Positions 56,801 through 59,240 are shown, counted from the stretch's first letter. The stretch is 64,000 bases of DNA from Meghimatium bilineatum (GCA_034231615.1 CM067316.1:25567791-25631790), one strand, 5' to 3'. Notes: generated from the letters alone by a model not told the origin. Program-made: numbers and translations.

Positions 56801-59064
56801 CTTGCCATAGTTTCTTTATCTGTTTTAATTTTGCCAGCGCCATTGCTGTTCTACTCTTAATCTCAACTGCGCAGTCCCCCGCATTGTTTATATTAGTTCC
56901 TAAATAATCAAAGTGTGTCACTTCTTCCACATTGCAGTTCTCAATATTAATTTTGGGTCTTGATTTAGTTTTGTCAGTTGCCATTATTTTTGTCTTTTTC
57001 ATATTTAAGAACAAGTTTTGCTGTTCGCTGAACTTTTGGGTTGACTTAATTATATTTAGTAGGTCGTGTTCGTTTGTTGTTAATAACACTGTGTCGTCTG
57101 CATATCTAATTTCTGGTATCTGCAGCCCTCCTATATTTATGGATCTGAAATCAGGCTTCATTGATTCTTGTCTCACATTTCTCATTATATTTTCCGCATA
57201 GATGTTGAACAAGTATGGAGACAAGGTACAGCCTTGTCTTACTCCTTTCTGTACATTGAACCACTCCGATCTTGCACCTTCAACTTTTACCGCTACTTCT
57301 TGATCTTTATACAGCTCTTCTATTAGTCGTGTAATGTGCTTTGGGAAACACATATCGTTCATTATTTCCCATAATTTATGGTGATTGACACAGTCGAATG
57401 CTTTGGTGTAGCCTATGAAGCATGCGTGCAGTTTGATGTTATACTCTCTACATTTCTCTATGATCATCCTCATGTTAAATATATGATCTCTCGTGCCTCT
57501 GCCAGTTCTGAAACCTGCTTGAGCTTCATGGATCTCGTCCTCCATCTTGTTATGTATTCTTTTCATTATAATGTGCAGAAGTATTTTACTGGCTTGGCTG
57601 ATCAAGGCGATTGTTCTATAATTTGAACATATTTGCATATCACCGCTTTTGGGTATCGGTATGTATACTAAACGTTTCCAGTCCCTTGGCCAAGTTTCTG
57701 TTCTCCAGATCTTATTGCATAGCTGATAAAATATGTTAACGCTGCTTTCGCCCCTGACTTGAATCATTTCAGCTGTTATGTCGTCACAACCTGCTGCTTT
57801 TCCTCTCTTCAAACTGTGAATTGCTGATCTAATTTCCTCTATTGTAAGCTCTAGTTCTTGTGTATTTCTGTCTGTGTTTATTTGGCTCTCTGGGTCATTT
57901 TGGGGTGGCTCTGAGTACATTTCTTTACAGTATTCTTTCCACCTTTCTAAAATATCACATTGCTCTGTAAGGGTGAATGTACAGAGATAATCAACTTTAA
58001 AATACCTGGGAGTGCTGCTTCACAGATGTTTGTGTTTCAATGAGCATGTAAATTATACAATCCTCAGAGCTCAAAAAAGGGTTGACAACAAAGAGAATAT
58101 TTACTGTTGTTTTTATGAACGACTTCTTGCACTGCTATGTCAAGGGCTACAGCTGTCTGTGGTGGAGTACAGACAGGAGTACCTTAGCTTCCTTGACCCC
58201 TTGTCCAATGCAGATTGATATCCTTGACAGGATGAAGTGGTGCGTGTCATTCTTAGATGATCCAGAGATACAGAAATAGTGACAATTTGCTTCTTGCTGG
58301 ATTATAATGCAAAGAGCAGATATTTGTTGTGCATGTTCAATTTTTGTCTTGACATGTGGATGTTGAGAAAAATGAAAGAACAAACAGTGACTAGTGGCAG
58401 TTCAGTAGACTGTGCTGATATTTTGAATGCAATCATGGAGTTGAATTGTTTGATTGATATAGGGCGTATTTCTTCTTCTGTATCTATGGCTAGAATGCAG
58501 GATCTGTCTGGGAGCGAAGGCGTGGTGTTGCAAGAAACGAGCGGTGTATGGGAATGGAAAGAGAGTTATCAACCAACACAGAACCGAAACAATCATAATC
58601 AGTTATCACATGCTGAAGGACATACTGAATATGATATCAGAGTATCCATGGACTTGGCCAGAGTGCCATGATGATGATATAACAACTAACTTGCTTATTC
58701 TTGCTGATTTCCAACCAGCTTCCATTGAGTTGTTCAATGAAAAATATTTCATAATATACTTGTTTTGTGTATCATAATTTTGATGTCTTTGATGTTTGTT
58801 ATCAGTACTTATATTTTATCAGAATTTGATAATGACCTAATCTTATATACTTTCTTAGAATTTGATAATGACCTAATCTTATATACTTTCTTAGAATTTG
58901 ATAATGACCTAATCTTATATACTTTCCCATTTCAGGCACTGAAAAACAACTTGCTTCTGAGCAAAGAGAGAGAACTTTTTGCTCTGTTTCACACAGATCC
59001 TGTTCGATTGCAGTATGTGGTTAATGGTCTTGCAGACAGACTGAAAACTCAAGATATGAAATAA
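14632..59064 (+). CDS. HAUS3: HAUS augmin-like complex subunit 3, whole gene (13 coding exons)
   Basis: HAUS3 is one of eight subunits of augmin, which binds the side of spindle microtubules and recruits gamma-tubulin ring complexes to nucleate new ones; it works in the cytoplasm and on the mitotic spindle. I recognised it by its N-terminus (GYPKAD, then FVKWFC), the TKKQFF motif in exon 5 and the GDYDLKLQRQDY motif in exon 8, all matching vertebrate HAUS3 in order. Coding parts are 14632-14807, 15762-15869, 29778-29861, 34889-35000, 38280-38480, 39447-39583, 43724-43858, 46047-46227, 48797-48949, 50220-50316, 52792-52936, 54187-54364 and 58936-59064: 1836 bases, 611 residues plus stop. Every junction is GT-AG and phase-compatible with no internal stop. 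The protein is largely helical and coiled-coil, as in the family. Introns range from 954 to 13908 bases. I see no sign of decay. Confidence 0.95.
14817..14930 (+). repeat. 38-bp tandem repeat, 3 units, beside the exon 1 donor
   Basis: Three near-perfect units beginning ACAATAGTTTTTCCAG start at 14817, 14855 and 14893. The array begins 9 bases after the exon 1 splice junction, inside intron 1. Units contain a TTTTTCCAG acceptor-like tract. Confidence 0.9.
15762..15869 (+). CDS. HAUS3: HAUS3 exon 2 (residues 59-95)
   Basis: The acceptor TATTCTTAG precedes it and the donor GTAAGC follows, phase 2 at both ends. It encodes ...DSGAAVSGANLDEALHAF..., matching the vertebrate segment with GAALDEAL. 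The sequence upstream of the acceptor reads as an open frame but is intronic. Intron 2 downstream is 13.9 kb and full of transposons. Confidence 0.93.
16227..16350 (+). mobile_element. SINE family A, 5' part
   Basis: CCCGCCCGTGTGTTTCCTGG, GGGCCCGAAAGGGGAGCAAA and the following 80 bases match the 10762-11035 copy; the 3' half and tail are missing. Confidence 0.8.
16517..17558 (-). mobile_element. 5'-truncated LINE with RT palm motifs, TSD 12 bp
   Basis: Insert 16529-17546 is flanked by CATGGAACATAT at 16517-16528 and 17547-17558. The minus strand encodes GVRQGCILSPSLCNIYTENI, INNIRYADDTVLLAESEHEL (the YADD catalytic box), YSILMYGSETWTLNKQLEDK, QIKYFGHIKRHDTLLKTLLE and ends NLRCGDGT before a GATGATGATG tail. 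A few frame breaks only. It inserted into the piggyBac arm, so it is younger than that element. Confidence 0.88.
18659..20749 (-). pseudogene. piggyBac transposase, decayed
   Basis: The enzyme excises and inserts its element at TTAA. Reading the minus strand: a start at 20749 with an acidic serine-rich N-terminus (MDISSDSSQSSYYSSESDVS), a probable donor GTAGGT at 20639, then LPERVPGLQLSEVLTREDAR and YDLTPAEFYRLCGLLMYAGL (20170-19811), then IAIDERMVRNKG, KPTKWGMKLWVLADS, YFDNFYTSVQLLKDLW and YMKGVDKSDQLIGKYNS. All three catalytic aspartates of the DDD site can be placed (IAIDERM, VYFDNFY, KGVDKSD). The C-terminal cysteine cluster keeps only CKLC. Several frame breaks divide it into at least four open pieces, so it is not expected to be active. 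Confidence 0.85.
21344..21497 (+). mobile_element. SINE family A, 3' half
   Basis: Starts GTCAGTGACCCAAAGCCATG and ends GAGTTTGAGAATGAATG plus AAGAAGAAGAAG, close to the reference copy at 10762-11035. Confidence 0.85.
21498..22080. other. No feature recognised
   Basis: Intron 2 DNA without recognisable repeat or coding potential. Confidence 0.4.
22081..22684 (+). mobile_element. Cluster of three diverged SINE family A copies
   Basis: 22081-22230 and 22230-22370 both end GAGTTTGAGAATGAATG- or AGTTTGAAAATGAATAC-like plus GAAGAA; 22461-22684 has TTGCCGGGCCCTGAAAGAGG at its start and loses its tail where a LINE begins at 22686. The first copy carries an internal GACCATGGTCCTCC segment shared with the copy at 33213-33396, marking a subfamily. 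Confidence 0.7.
22686..23130 (-). mobile_element. LINE 3' fragment, same family as 56328-57955
   Basis: TGACATATTCTTTCCAGAAT at the 3' end and the following sequence match the LINE at 56334 onward (AACATGTGT, TGTTATGTCTCTCTTTATGT). Diverged, with stops. Confidence 0.75.
23286..23340 (+). mobile_element. SINE family A, tail only
   Basis: CTGCTAATCTGCAGTAGTTT and GAACGCAGAAGAAGAAGA match the 3' end of family A. Confidence 0.7.
23751..26149. mobile_element. TTAA-flanked non-autonomous piggyBac-like element
   Basis: TTAA at 23751-23754 and 26146-26149 flanks 23755-26145. The ends are inverted: left CTCTTTCAGGAC, right (reverse complement) CTCTTTCCGGAC. The right end has two copies of the perfect 14-bp palindrome GCCAGTATACTGGC (26073-26086, 26115-26128) and a hairpin with a 13-bp stem at 26020-26055. 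No transposase. Most of its length is a second element at 23817-25898. Confidence 0.85.
23815..25900. mobile_element. TA-flanked inverted-repeat element, long copy (2.1 kb)
   Basis: Ends TACCGTTAAGTTCTGAATAT and, on the other strand, TACCGTTAAATTCCGTGTAT form a ~25-bp imperfect TIR with TA at the outer edge. Its terminal sequences match the 456-bp element at 26659-27114. Inside are two direct copies of a ~45-bp block (AAGATACAGAAGAGTTTGAA) at about 24311 and 24820 and a copy of the 3670-3790 repeat near 25030. No transposase frame seen. Confidence 0.7.
26311..28065. mobile_element. Mariner composite: two 5' halves in inverted orientation
   Basis: TA at 26311-26312 and 28064-28065. Both outer ends read inward as TGAGAYRTRTTCAAATRAAA. 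On the + strand 26500-26656 encodes a mariner helix-turn-helix (QAVIQFLTAEGCRPTNIYDR, VLKTAVKDWAKIFLEG), continuing at 27123 with NNLPRPG. On the minus strand 27640-27980 encodes the homologous region (NDRPQFSLARVVTEEAITRW) and 27205-27456 the end of a catalytic domain (FYQEGLLLVDFKEPSVNIND, NTLDKLHTAVKNKR). Multiple stops; inactive. Confidence 0.75.
26657..27116. mobile_element. TA-flanked inverted-repeat element, short copy (456 bp)
   Basis: Inserted in the mariner helix-turn-helix region, flanked by TA at 26657-26658 and 27115-27116. Its ends match those of 23817-25898 (left ATAAATCCATCCGATAATAG; right CCAAAAATTCTCTGCTTATA). It has a run of C's at about 26847-26856. Confidence 0.75.
29096..29777. 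other. Intron 2 end; no clear feature
   Basis: Contains purine-rich, LINE-like scraps (29260-29430) that I cannot assign. The HAUS3 exon 3 acceptor follows at 29777. Confidence 0.35.
29778..29861 (+). CDS. HAUS3: HAUS3 exon 3 (residues 95-123)
   Basis: An 84-base exon encoding EVNQLKESLARVKTQKDVL then IARCNKL, a coiled-coil heptad segment that matches the vertebrate region ending RRNKC. Acceptor AAATCAG at 29777, donor GTATTT at 29862, phase 2 at both ends. The acceptor has a short pyrimidine tract, but phase and homology support it. Confidence 0.88.
30105..30870 (+). mobile_element. Degenerate LINE, RT to 3' end
   Basis: Encodes MKQRVRQGCILLADLFFLYS, EIIMGTKHIPGIIAGVQH, a decayed palm and then FLRRMLRIPWIAR-like and KRRLAVQC-like pieces, ending in a short GATGATAC tail. 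The order fits a LINE with the usual RQGC-LSP-LF motif. Several stops. Confidence 0.7.
31030..31370. other. No feature recognised
   Basis: Intron 3 DNA; short open frames only. Confidence 0.35.
31380..31620 (+). repeat. ~125-bp direct duplication, 2 units
   Basis: AACAAACTAGAAAAGTAAAA and GTGTCACTAGACTTAG recur in order at about 31393 and 31505. Units differ at several sites. Confidence 0.75.
31771..32100 (+). repeat. 55-bp tandem repeat, 6 units
   Basis: Six units (GTGGAGAGATTTATAGTCAA core) starting at 31771, 31826, 31881, 31936, 31991 and 32046, with a partial seventh. They differ mainly at TCGAGCAG / TTGAGTAG, so the first and last full units are alike and the inner ones form a more homogeneous block. 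Confidence 0.95.
32115..33210. other. No feature recognised
   Basis: Intron 3 sequence of ordinary composition; nothing assigned. Confidence 0.35.
33213..33396 (-). mobile_element. SINE family A subfamily, 3' part
   Basis: TTCTTCTTCTTCTGCAGCAT at the tail, then AATTCTCAAACTCC and AGGACAATGGTCCTAC; the latter block is shared with 22081-22230. Confidence 0.75.
33952..34018 (-). mobile_element. ~620-bp retroposon, 3' end only
   Basis: TGGGTTGGTTGGTTGGTTGC then CATGGGCTCATGCCCTTTGA match the tail ends of copies 1 and 2; only about 67 bp remain. Confidence 0.85.
34019..34490 (-). mobile_element. LINE RNase H C-terminus and 3' domain
   Basis: The minus strand has ALYGNDKADRLAKMGAQQEQ, MTSPNPKDNINLLGRKDQSI and LTTTFLNAQC-type sequence, i.e. 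the end of RNase H and the following cysteine-bearing domain. Frames shift, inactive. A different lineage from the 42745-43607 copy. Confidence 0.7.
34889..35000 (+). CDS. HAUS3: HAUS3 exon 4 (residues 123-160)
   Basis: Acceptor TTGTATTCAG, donor GTAGCC; enters in phase 2 and leaves in phase 0. It encodes MSLCNKVLRMEEIEKLETKA and ends SSQNEK, charged and coiled-coil-like. It supplies the roughly 37 residues needed between exons 3 and 5, and its phases are exactly those required. Confidence 0.9.
35533..36255 (+). mobile_element. 5'-truncated endonuclease-RT LINE, GATT-tailed
   Basis: Encodes VNTFKYLGSSICSDGYCKAE, ELKIRLEMALASLSRLTVIW, CESWTLTACMQRRLQAFEYK and on to NVVPQ, then GATTGATTGA. Same family and same 3' end as 11328-11949, but with more changes, so older. 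Confidence 0.85.
36256..36829. other. No gene recognised
   Basis: Intron 4 DNA; possible old repeat, not assigned. Confidence 0.35.
36830..37440 (-). mobile_element. Patchwork of LINE end, retroposon scrap and dispersed repeat
   Basis: 36850-37100 has two tandem copies of the 3' domain of the RNase H-type LINE (minus strand, THQDDYHIMNTPEQ-like). 37101-37141 is a scrap of the ~620-bp retroposon (TTATAGAAGCTTCATGGCAT). 37145-37395 is the inverted partner of 14155-14460. 37396-37440 returns to LINE sequence, so the other two inserted into or were captured by the LINE. Confidence 0.65.
37441..37690 (-). repeat. 46-bp tandem repeat derived from a LINE, ~5.5 units
   Basis: Units of TGTGTTGGTGTCTGTGGGGT plus TAGTTGTGTCCTTGTGATAG. 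The minus strand reads TNTRWLSQGHN-like repeats (THQDDYHKDTTNP). The unit is a tandemly amplified bit of the THQDDYH region of the LINE beside it. Confidence 0.85.
38280..38480 (+). CDS. HAUS3: HAUS3 exon 5 (residues 161-227)
   Basis: A phase 0 to phase 0 exon of 67 codons, acceptor TTGTATCAG, donor GTTAGA. It encodes VACALQNLAVSVQKLIDLYS and, at the end, LTAFTKKQFFE; TKKQFF is one of the best-conserved HAUS3 motifs. An acidic linker (QEEDGD) lies in the middle. The frame stays open into the intron on both sides by chance. Confidence 0.94.
38519..38697 (+). repeat. 62-bp tandem repeat, 3 units, 38 bases past exon 5
   Basis: Units start at 38519, 38581 and 38643 (ATGAATACTTGGACATGATA core). 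Immediately downstream of the HAUS3 exon 5 donor. Confidence 0.9.
38741..39001 (+). mobile_element. SINE family A, diverged near full-length copy
   Basis: ACCTGTGTGCTACTGAGGTC to GGAGTTTGAGAATGAATGC then AGAA; matches the 10762-11035 copy in order with many substitutions. Confidence 0.75.
39447..39583 (+). CDS. HAUS3: HAUS3 exon 6 (residues 228-273)
   Basis: Acceptor AATTTACAG, donor GTAGGT, phase 0 in and phase 2 out. It encodes GMADMTGDRVMERYDLIDMS and continues to CQEFHRLQQ, equivalent to the vertebrate segment around QLLDI and ERRLEMARLQ. Confidence 0.93.
39864..40064. mobile_element. MITE with 52-bp terminal inverted repeats
   Basis: 39864-39915 (GTAATGAAGTTTTGCTAATC start) and 40013-40064 are reverse complements with one mismatch in 52. 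Total 201 bp, no ORF. The TSD is not clear. The near-identity of the arms suggests a recent arrival or a hairpin kept by conversion. Confidence 0.85.
40065..40463. other. No assigned feature
   Basis: Purine-rich on the + strand with codon-like texture (for example VVHIYHLQRETRKELKQ) but with no family I recognise; perhaps an old transposon. Confidence 0.35.
40464..41423 (+). repeat. 24-bp tandem repeat, 40 units
   Basis: Forty units of GATCTTAACCACCACTATTT plus TGAT without a single indel. Because 24 is divisible by 3 and the unit lacks stops, three reading frames are open for over 300 codons (for example an 8-residue DLNHHYFD repeat); these are not genes. Units differ at three sites: TGT/TAT, GAT/AAT and CTT/ATT. 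Lies in HAUS3 intron 6. Confidence 0.97.
41541..41800 (+). mobile_element. LINE 3' domain fragment
   Basis: Encodes KLEIDNTNMYPCGQSAETIE then HILQNCPLYHNEKRKL: the C-x-C / EHIL-C cysteine cluster that ends RNase H-type LINE proteins. Confidence 0.75.
41877..41968 (+). mobile_element. SINE family A, 5' fragment
   Basis: GGGGAGCAAAGAATGGTGAC and AAGAGGTGACTAAAGAAG match the 5' third of family A. Confidence 0.65.
42093..42700. mobile_element. Inverted-end element (possible Penelope-like pseudo-LTR) hit by a LINE
   Basis: 42093-42190 (ACATAGAACAAGGACAATTT) matches the left arm at 53290-53390, and 42640-42690 (TTATTTGTTTCTTGAAAAAG, GTCCCAGTTGGACCGCAAT) matches the inverted right arm near 53490-53535. 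Between them is the LINE end at 42309-42565. The class is a guess. Confidence 0.4.
42309..42565 (+). mobile_element. LINE 3' end with AACATAACATA tail
   Basis: Encodes TYIGHVLRMNSLKISQQSLY, GRPRETLRRTINRKGMSMNL and ends AAYGPGGT; nearly the same as 1496-1740 (minus). Open to its stop apart from one frame difference at the RRGR motif. Confidence 0.88.
42733..43619 (-). mobile_element. 5'-truncated RNase H-type LINE with (GAA)n tail
   Basis: Insert 42745-43607 (863 bp) is flanked by AGTTTCCACTGT at 42733-42744 and 43608-43619. The minus strand is open for 159 codons: VVFLTDARTVLQALQYGKLT, VTMQWIPSHCGIPGNEKADQ (RNase H core), THQ-like linker, ILRLRTGHNRLRSHMYTKFK, GNTAMCTCGQAP. The 3' end ACATGTTTCAAGTGAACGAA plus AAG repeats is shared with the SINE at 31-267. 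Confidence 0.9.
43724..43858 (+). CDS. HAUS3: HAUS3 exon 7 (residues 273-318)
   Basis: Acceptor ATGTTTTCAG, donor GTACAG, phase 2 at both ends. Encodes FPKSESDRINALVGANKALS followed by a helical stretch (ARSILHTLKSNQFP). Its place in the family is the central coiled coil. Confidence 0.92.
44038..44460 (-). mobile_element. LINE C-terminal fragment
   Basis: Minus-strand sequence parallels 11380-11800 (GATGTTATCAATCCAGGA versus the W-DNIKEWTG region; CATGTCCAAACCAAAC versus the WFGHV region). More diverged than other family members. Confidence 0.65.
44461..45496. other. No gene recognised
   Basis: Intron 7 DNA. Bases near 45050-45170 weakly resemble the 3670-3790 repeat. Confidence 0.35.
45497..45657 (+). 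repeat. ~62-bp tandem repeat, 2.5 units
   Basis: CACCTTACGGAGATCA / CACCTTATTGAGATCA followed by CAAGCAATTGTTAACAAAAT recurs three times. Confidence 0.85.
45690..45990 (-). mobile_element. LINE C-terminal fragment
   Basis: Minus strand: MRMNHNWSVAKVFNMKIEKG, RGKERPRRWIKGVIG; the H-MRM / GRGRPRRRW tail of a LINE protein. Confidence 0.65.
46047..46227 (+). CDS. HAUS3: HAUS3 exon 8 (residues 318-378)
   Basis: Acceptor CCTGTTATAG, donor GTAAGTAA, phase 2 in and phase 0 out. It encodes ...LPDLIRELGGLQ... and LTGDYDLKLQRQDYFIKKQ; vertebrate HAUS3 has KGDFDLQIAKQDYY at the same place, so this is the strongest single anchor of the assignment. Confidence 0.95.
46232..46622 (+). repeat. ~31-33-bp imperfect tandem repeat starting at the exon 8 donor
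   Basis: About a dozen diverged units of the type ACTTTGTGATAACATTG plus TTGAATAACTGACA begin 5 bases after the exon 8 junction and run about 390 bases into intron 8. Units are imperfect, so the array is older than the others nearby. Confidence 0.85.
46881..47142 (+). repeat. 29-bp tandem repeat, 9 units
   Basis: Nine almost identical units beginning GATTGAACAGAACACTATCT; unit starts step by 29 bases from 46881, and the last unit has one extra A. Lies in HAUS3 intron 8. Confidence 0.95.
47267..47410 (+). repeat. 29-bp tandem repeat, 5 units, two alternating types
   Basis: Units begin ACCACATTGTCTGT and alternate between an AATGACA- and a GATCATAC-type second half, so the true repeat is a ~58-bp dimer. 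Unrelated in sequence to the 29-bp array just upstream. Confidence 0.88.
47437..47905 (+). mobile_element. LINE 3' end with (GAA)n tail
   Basis: Encodes TIIIPTLWYQCLMWTLTAES, HRILRVTIRDRFKNENIR, ILDYIRKQQIKWF and later GYKARGRSCK and a GAAGAAGA tail. Same lineage as 12498-12956 and 49989-50210. Confidence 0.8.
47996..48141 (-). mobile_element. SINE family A, 3' half
   Basis: GTTCTCAAACTTCTGCAGAT to ACTTCAGCGTGGCTTCTGTG is the reverse complement of the family A 3' half. Confidence 0.75.
48142..48796. other. No gene; G run
   Basis: A run of about 14 G's at 48150-48163; otherwise unassigned intron 8 DNA. Confidence 0.4.
48797..48949 (+). CDS. HAUS3: HAUS3 exon 9 (residues 379-429)
   Basis: A 51-codon, phase 0 exon, acceptor CTTGTACAG, donor GTAAAT. 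It encodes VIEQLITQRARNEFLIMLYE and on to ETNLKAWQQRM; the vertebrate counterpart has LNQLIKQKASFELLQLSYE. Long amphipathic helix. Confidence 0.94.
49055..49145 (-). mobile_element. LINE scrap, direct copy of 50108-50195
   Basis: TTTATAGCTGTGATGACTAC ... CATATTTTCTCATATCATGT is nearly the same as the start of the LINE fragment at 49989-50210, about 1.05 kb away and in the same orientation. Confidence 0.65.
49347..49620. mobile_element. piggyBac left-end fragment, copy 2
   Basis: TTAACCTTTAGCACCTTAC, then CCCCTCGGCCTGG and GTTATTTTTGGTGGGTGTT, parallels the left end at 15897-16130. The right end was not found. Confidence 0.7.
49989..50210 (-). mobile_element. LINE C-terminal fragment
   Basis: Minus strand: HHGYKARGRPYKRWITEIRG, STQEGHLQRTLLPLMP. 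Same family as 47437-47905. It ends 9 bases from HAUS3 exon 10. Confidence 0.75.
50220..50316 (+). CDS. HAUS3: HAUS3 exon 10 (residues 430-462)
   Basis: Acceptor ATTATACAG, donor GTAAGT, phase 0 in and phase 1 out. It encodes KDLEDPDLSVKRLERSVVDT then RDKSSLRLYHLLG; vertebrate HAUS3 has THRLYQVLEG here. The last 21 exon bases and the donor are the first unit of a six-unit tandem repeat (see 50287-50466), so five further copies of the exon end and splice donor follow directly. Confidence 0.9.
50287..50466 (+). repeat. 30-bp tandem repeat of an exon end plus splice donor, 6 units
   Basis: Six near-identical 30-base units (core CAGACTTTATCATTTACTGG then GTAAGTAA) start inside HAUS3 exon 10 and continue into intron 10. 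Five units carry CTGGGTAAGT, one CTAGGTAAGT. In the HAUS3 frame the bases GGT AAG TAA follow the first donor, so reading past it meets a stop at once. Confidence 0.96.
50470..51210. other. No gene recognised
   Basis: Intron 10 DNA of ordinary composition. Confidence 0.35.
51211..51500. mobile_element. piggyBac left-end fragment, copy 3
   Basis: TTTAACCTTTAGAACGCTAT, CTCTCCTGCAGCCATATTCT and GTTATTGTTGGTGGCTGTTT match the left end at 15897 and copy 2. A TTAACCTTTTTTGGG at 51493 might be its other edge or another copy. Confidence 0.65.
52219..52460 (+). repeat. ~63-bp tandem repeat running into a SINE, 4 units
   Basis: Units TTGTTGGCAATAATGTTTGT plus GTGTGTTGCTGGGGTTTTAT repeat four times. 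The last unit turns into SINE family A at GTTGCTGGGGCCCAACGG, so the array includes the SINE's first ~15 bases. Confidence 0.85.
52446..52710 (+). mobile_element. SINE family A, near full-length
   Basis: GGGGGAGGAAAGAATAGCAA, GGTTGTCCCATCCCATATG, AGTATGAGAATGAATACAG plus AAG; all family A landmarks in order. Confidence 0.8.
52792..52936 (+). CDS. HAUS3: HAUS3 exon 11 (residues 462-510)
   Basis: Acceptor TATGTTTAAG, donor GTGAGT, phase 1 in and phase 2 out. It encodes GDSPDDDRMLYLPKQVVVEK and continues KVLDSQYKSA..., filling the place of the vertebrate EGENKKKELFL region. The acceptor is AAG with a weak tract; the phases on both sides agree. Confidence 0.88.
53010..53290 (+). mobile_element. 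LINE C-terminal fragment
   Basis: Shifting frames give LYECEN, YKCYSHFLRISYIEHKTNMF, AGYQEPFLPVV and NKLVWFGHVMRHN, paralleling 11580-11780 on the other strand. Old. Confidence 0.7.
53321..53580. repeat. Inverted repeat with an extra 25 bases in one arm
   Basis: The left arm 53342-53402 (ATAGAACAAGGACAATTATC, AAGAAACAAATAAC) is the reverse complement of 53488-53579 except that the right arm has about 25 extra bases (AACGTCCCAATATGACC...) between two ATCA-type repeats. Related to 42093-42700. Possibly Penelope-like. Confidence 0.65.
53630..54060 (+). mobile_element. Mariner transposase C-terminal fragment
   Basis: Frames give HKHFREGHEEN, LHDNDTLI (for the LHDNAPAH box), LPVKQ-LTKHN, SLKSTLKGQ-type sequence and LKGTTLKKM (for the GDYFEGD end). 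Order fits the catalytic and C-terminal parts of mariner, with many stops. Lies in HAUS3 intron 11. Confidence 0.7.
54187..54364 (+). CDS. HAUS3: HAUS3 exon 12 (residues 510-569)
   Basis: Acceptor CTGTCCTCAG, donor GTACAA, phase 2 in and phase 0 out. Encodes ...SALYVASSTSSGQPSLSPPE and LIIGKLENDLARIVSDVNSK; the latter aligns with the vertebrate LNHLLTDILADVKTKRK helix. The serine-rich loop matches the vertebrate loop before SDQEL. Confidence 0.92.
54365..54929. other. No gene recognised
   Basis: Start of intron 12; AT-rich. Confidence 0.35.
54930..55780 (+). mobile_element. Old LINE 3' end carrying the retroposon insertion
   Basis: KKELL-EIKIKQLYYFGHV-like sequence and TLLKTLLEGRVES-type sequence continue across 54990-55035 and 55671-55760, on both sides of the 55036-55659 insertion. 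Same family as 16529-17546. Confidence 0.65.
55025..55670 (+). mobile_element. ~620-bp retroposon, complete copy 2
   Basis: 624-bp insert 55036-55659, TSD ATAAGAAATAA at 55025-55035 and 55660-55670. Starts TACGCATGTGGTTGGATCTG, contains TATAGAAGCTTCATGGCATG and GGGGTGGGCCGAAAATCCAC, ends in CCAACCAACCAACC. About as long as copy 1, clearly alike throughout, opposite strand. Confidence 0.88.
55840..58265 (+). mobile_element. LINE reverse transcriptase split by another LINE
   Basis: 55840-56325 encodes HPGFPQGLPLSSVLF, RTFSYADDSLVYLQGLERRQ (YADD box) and FEALVNKRKAAM. 57960-58265 resumes with LKYLGVLLHRCLCFNEHVNY and TILRAQKRVDN, LQLSVVEY. The gap is filled by the minus-strand LINE at 56328-57955. 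Its lineage differs from the other LINEs here. Confidence 0.8.
56328..57955 (-). mobile_element. LINE with intact RT frame, 5' truncated
   Basis: Bases 57920-56334 (minus) are open for 528 codons without a break. In order: GKAAGCDDITAEMIQVRGES, NYRTIALISQASKILLHIIM, EAQAGFRTGRGTRDHIFNMR, ACFIGYTKAFDCVNHHKLWE, GVRQGCTLSPYLFNIYAENI, IPEIRYADDTVLLTTNEHDL (catalytic YADD), TYGCEAWTLNKTVAKRI, KGRPRRRWTIDIQECLRMSL and WKEYVT. No endonuclease part remains, so it cannot move on its own. The unbroken frame makes it one of the youngest LINE insertions here. The tail is GATGATGATC. Confidence 0.92.
58470..58700 (+). mobile_element. Possible LINE 3' end with GATGATGAT tail
   Basis: Ends LARVP-like / WPECHDDD before ATGATGATGATA, resembling the tails of the other GATG-tailed LINEs. 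The coding part is weak. Confidence 0.4.
58821..58928 (+). repeat. 36-bp tandem repeat, 3 units, against the exon 13 acceptor
   Basis: Units AGAATTTGATAATGACCTAA plus TCTTATATACTTTCTT at 58821, 58857 and 58893. The last unit merges into the true acceptor tract TTTCCCATTTCAG; the first two end in CTTTCTTAG, a usable-looking acceptor. Confidence 0.93.
58936..59064 (+). CDS. HAUS3: HAUS3 exon 13, terminal (residues 570-611 and stop)
   Basis: Acceptor CCCATTTCAG, TAA stop at 59062-59064. Encodes LSKERELFALFHTDPVRLQY, then VVNGLADRLKTQDMK; vertebrate HAUS3 ends with an equivalent MEREFYVYFLKDEDYLKDIV stretch. Three 36-bp repeats that each end in CTTTCTTAG lie immediately before the real acceptor. 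Confidence 0.94.
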   Translation, partial: ALKNNLLLSKERELFALFHTDPVRLQYVVNGLADRLKTQDMK

Positions 59065-59240
59065 AATCTATTATATTCCTGAGTTCATGAGTTACTAACT
59101 GCACAATGAATAGCCTCTTACAAGTTGTTATAATCTTTGTTCTTATGTTACATTTAAAACAGCAACTATCATTCAGCAGTGATAAAGATTTTAAACAATG
59201 TTTAGGGCTTGAGAATAAAGTCTTTAATACCACAAATATT
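59065..59240 (+). other. HAUS3: HAUS3 3' UTR with polyadenylation signal
   Basis: A canonical AATAAA at 59214-59219 lies 150 bases after the stop codon and is the likely poly(A) signal. A second AATAAA at 59482-59487 could give a longer transcript. The UTR limit is inferred. Confidence 0.7.
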
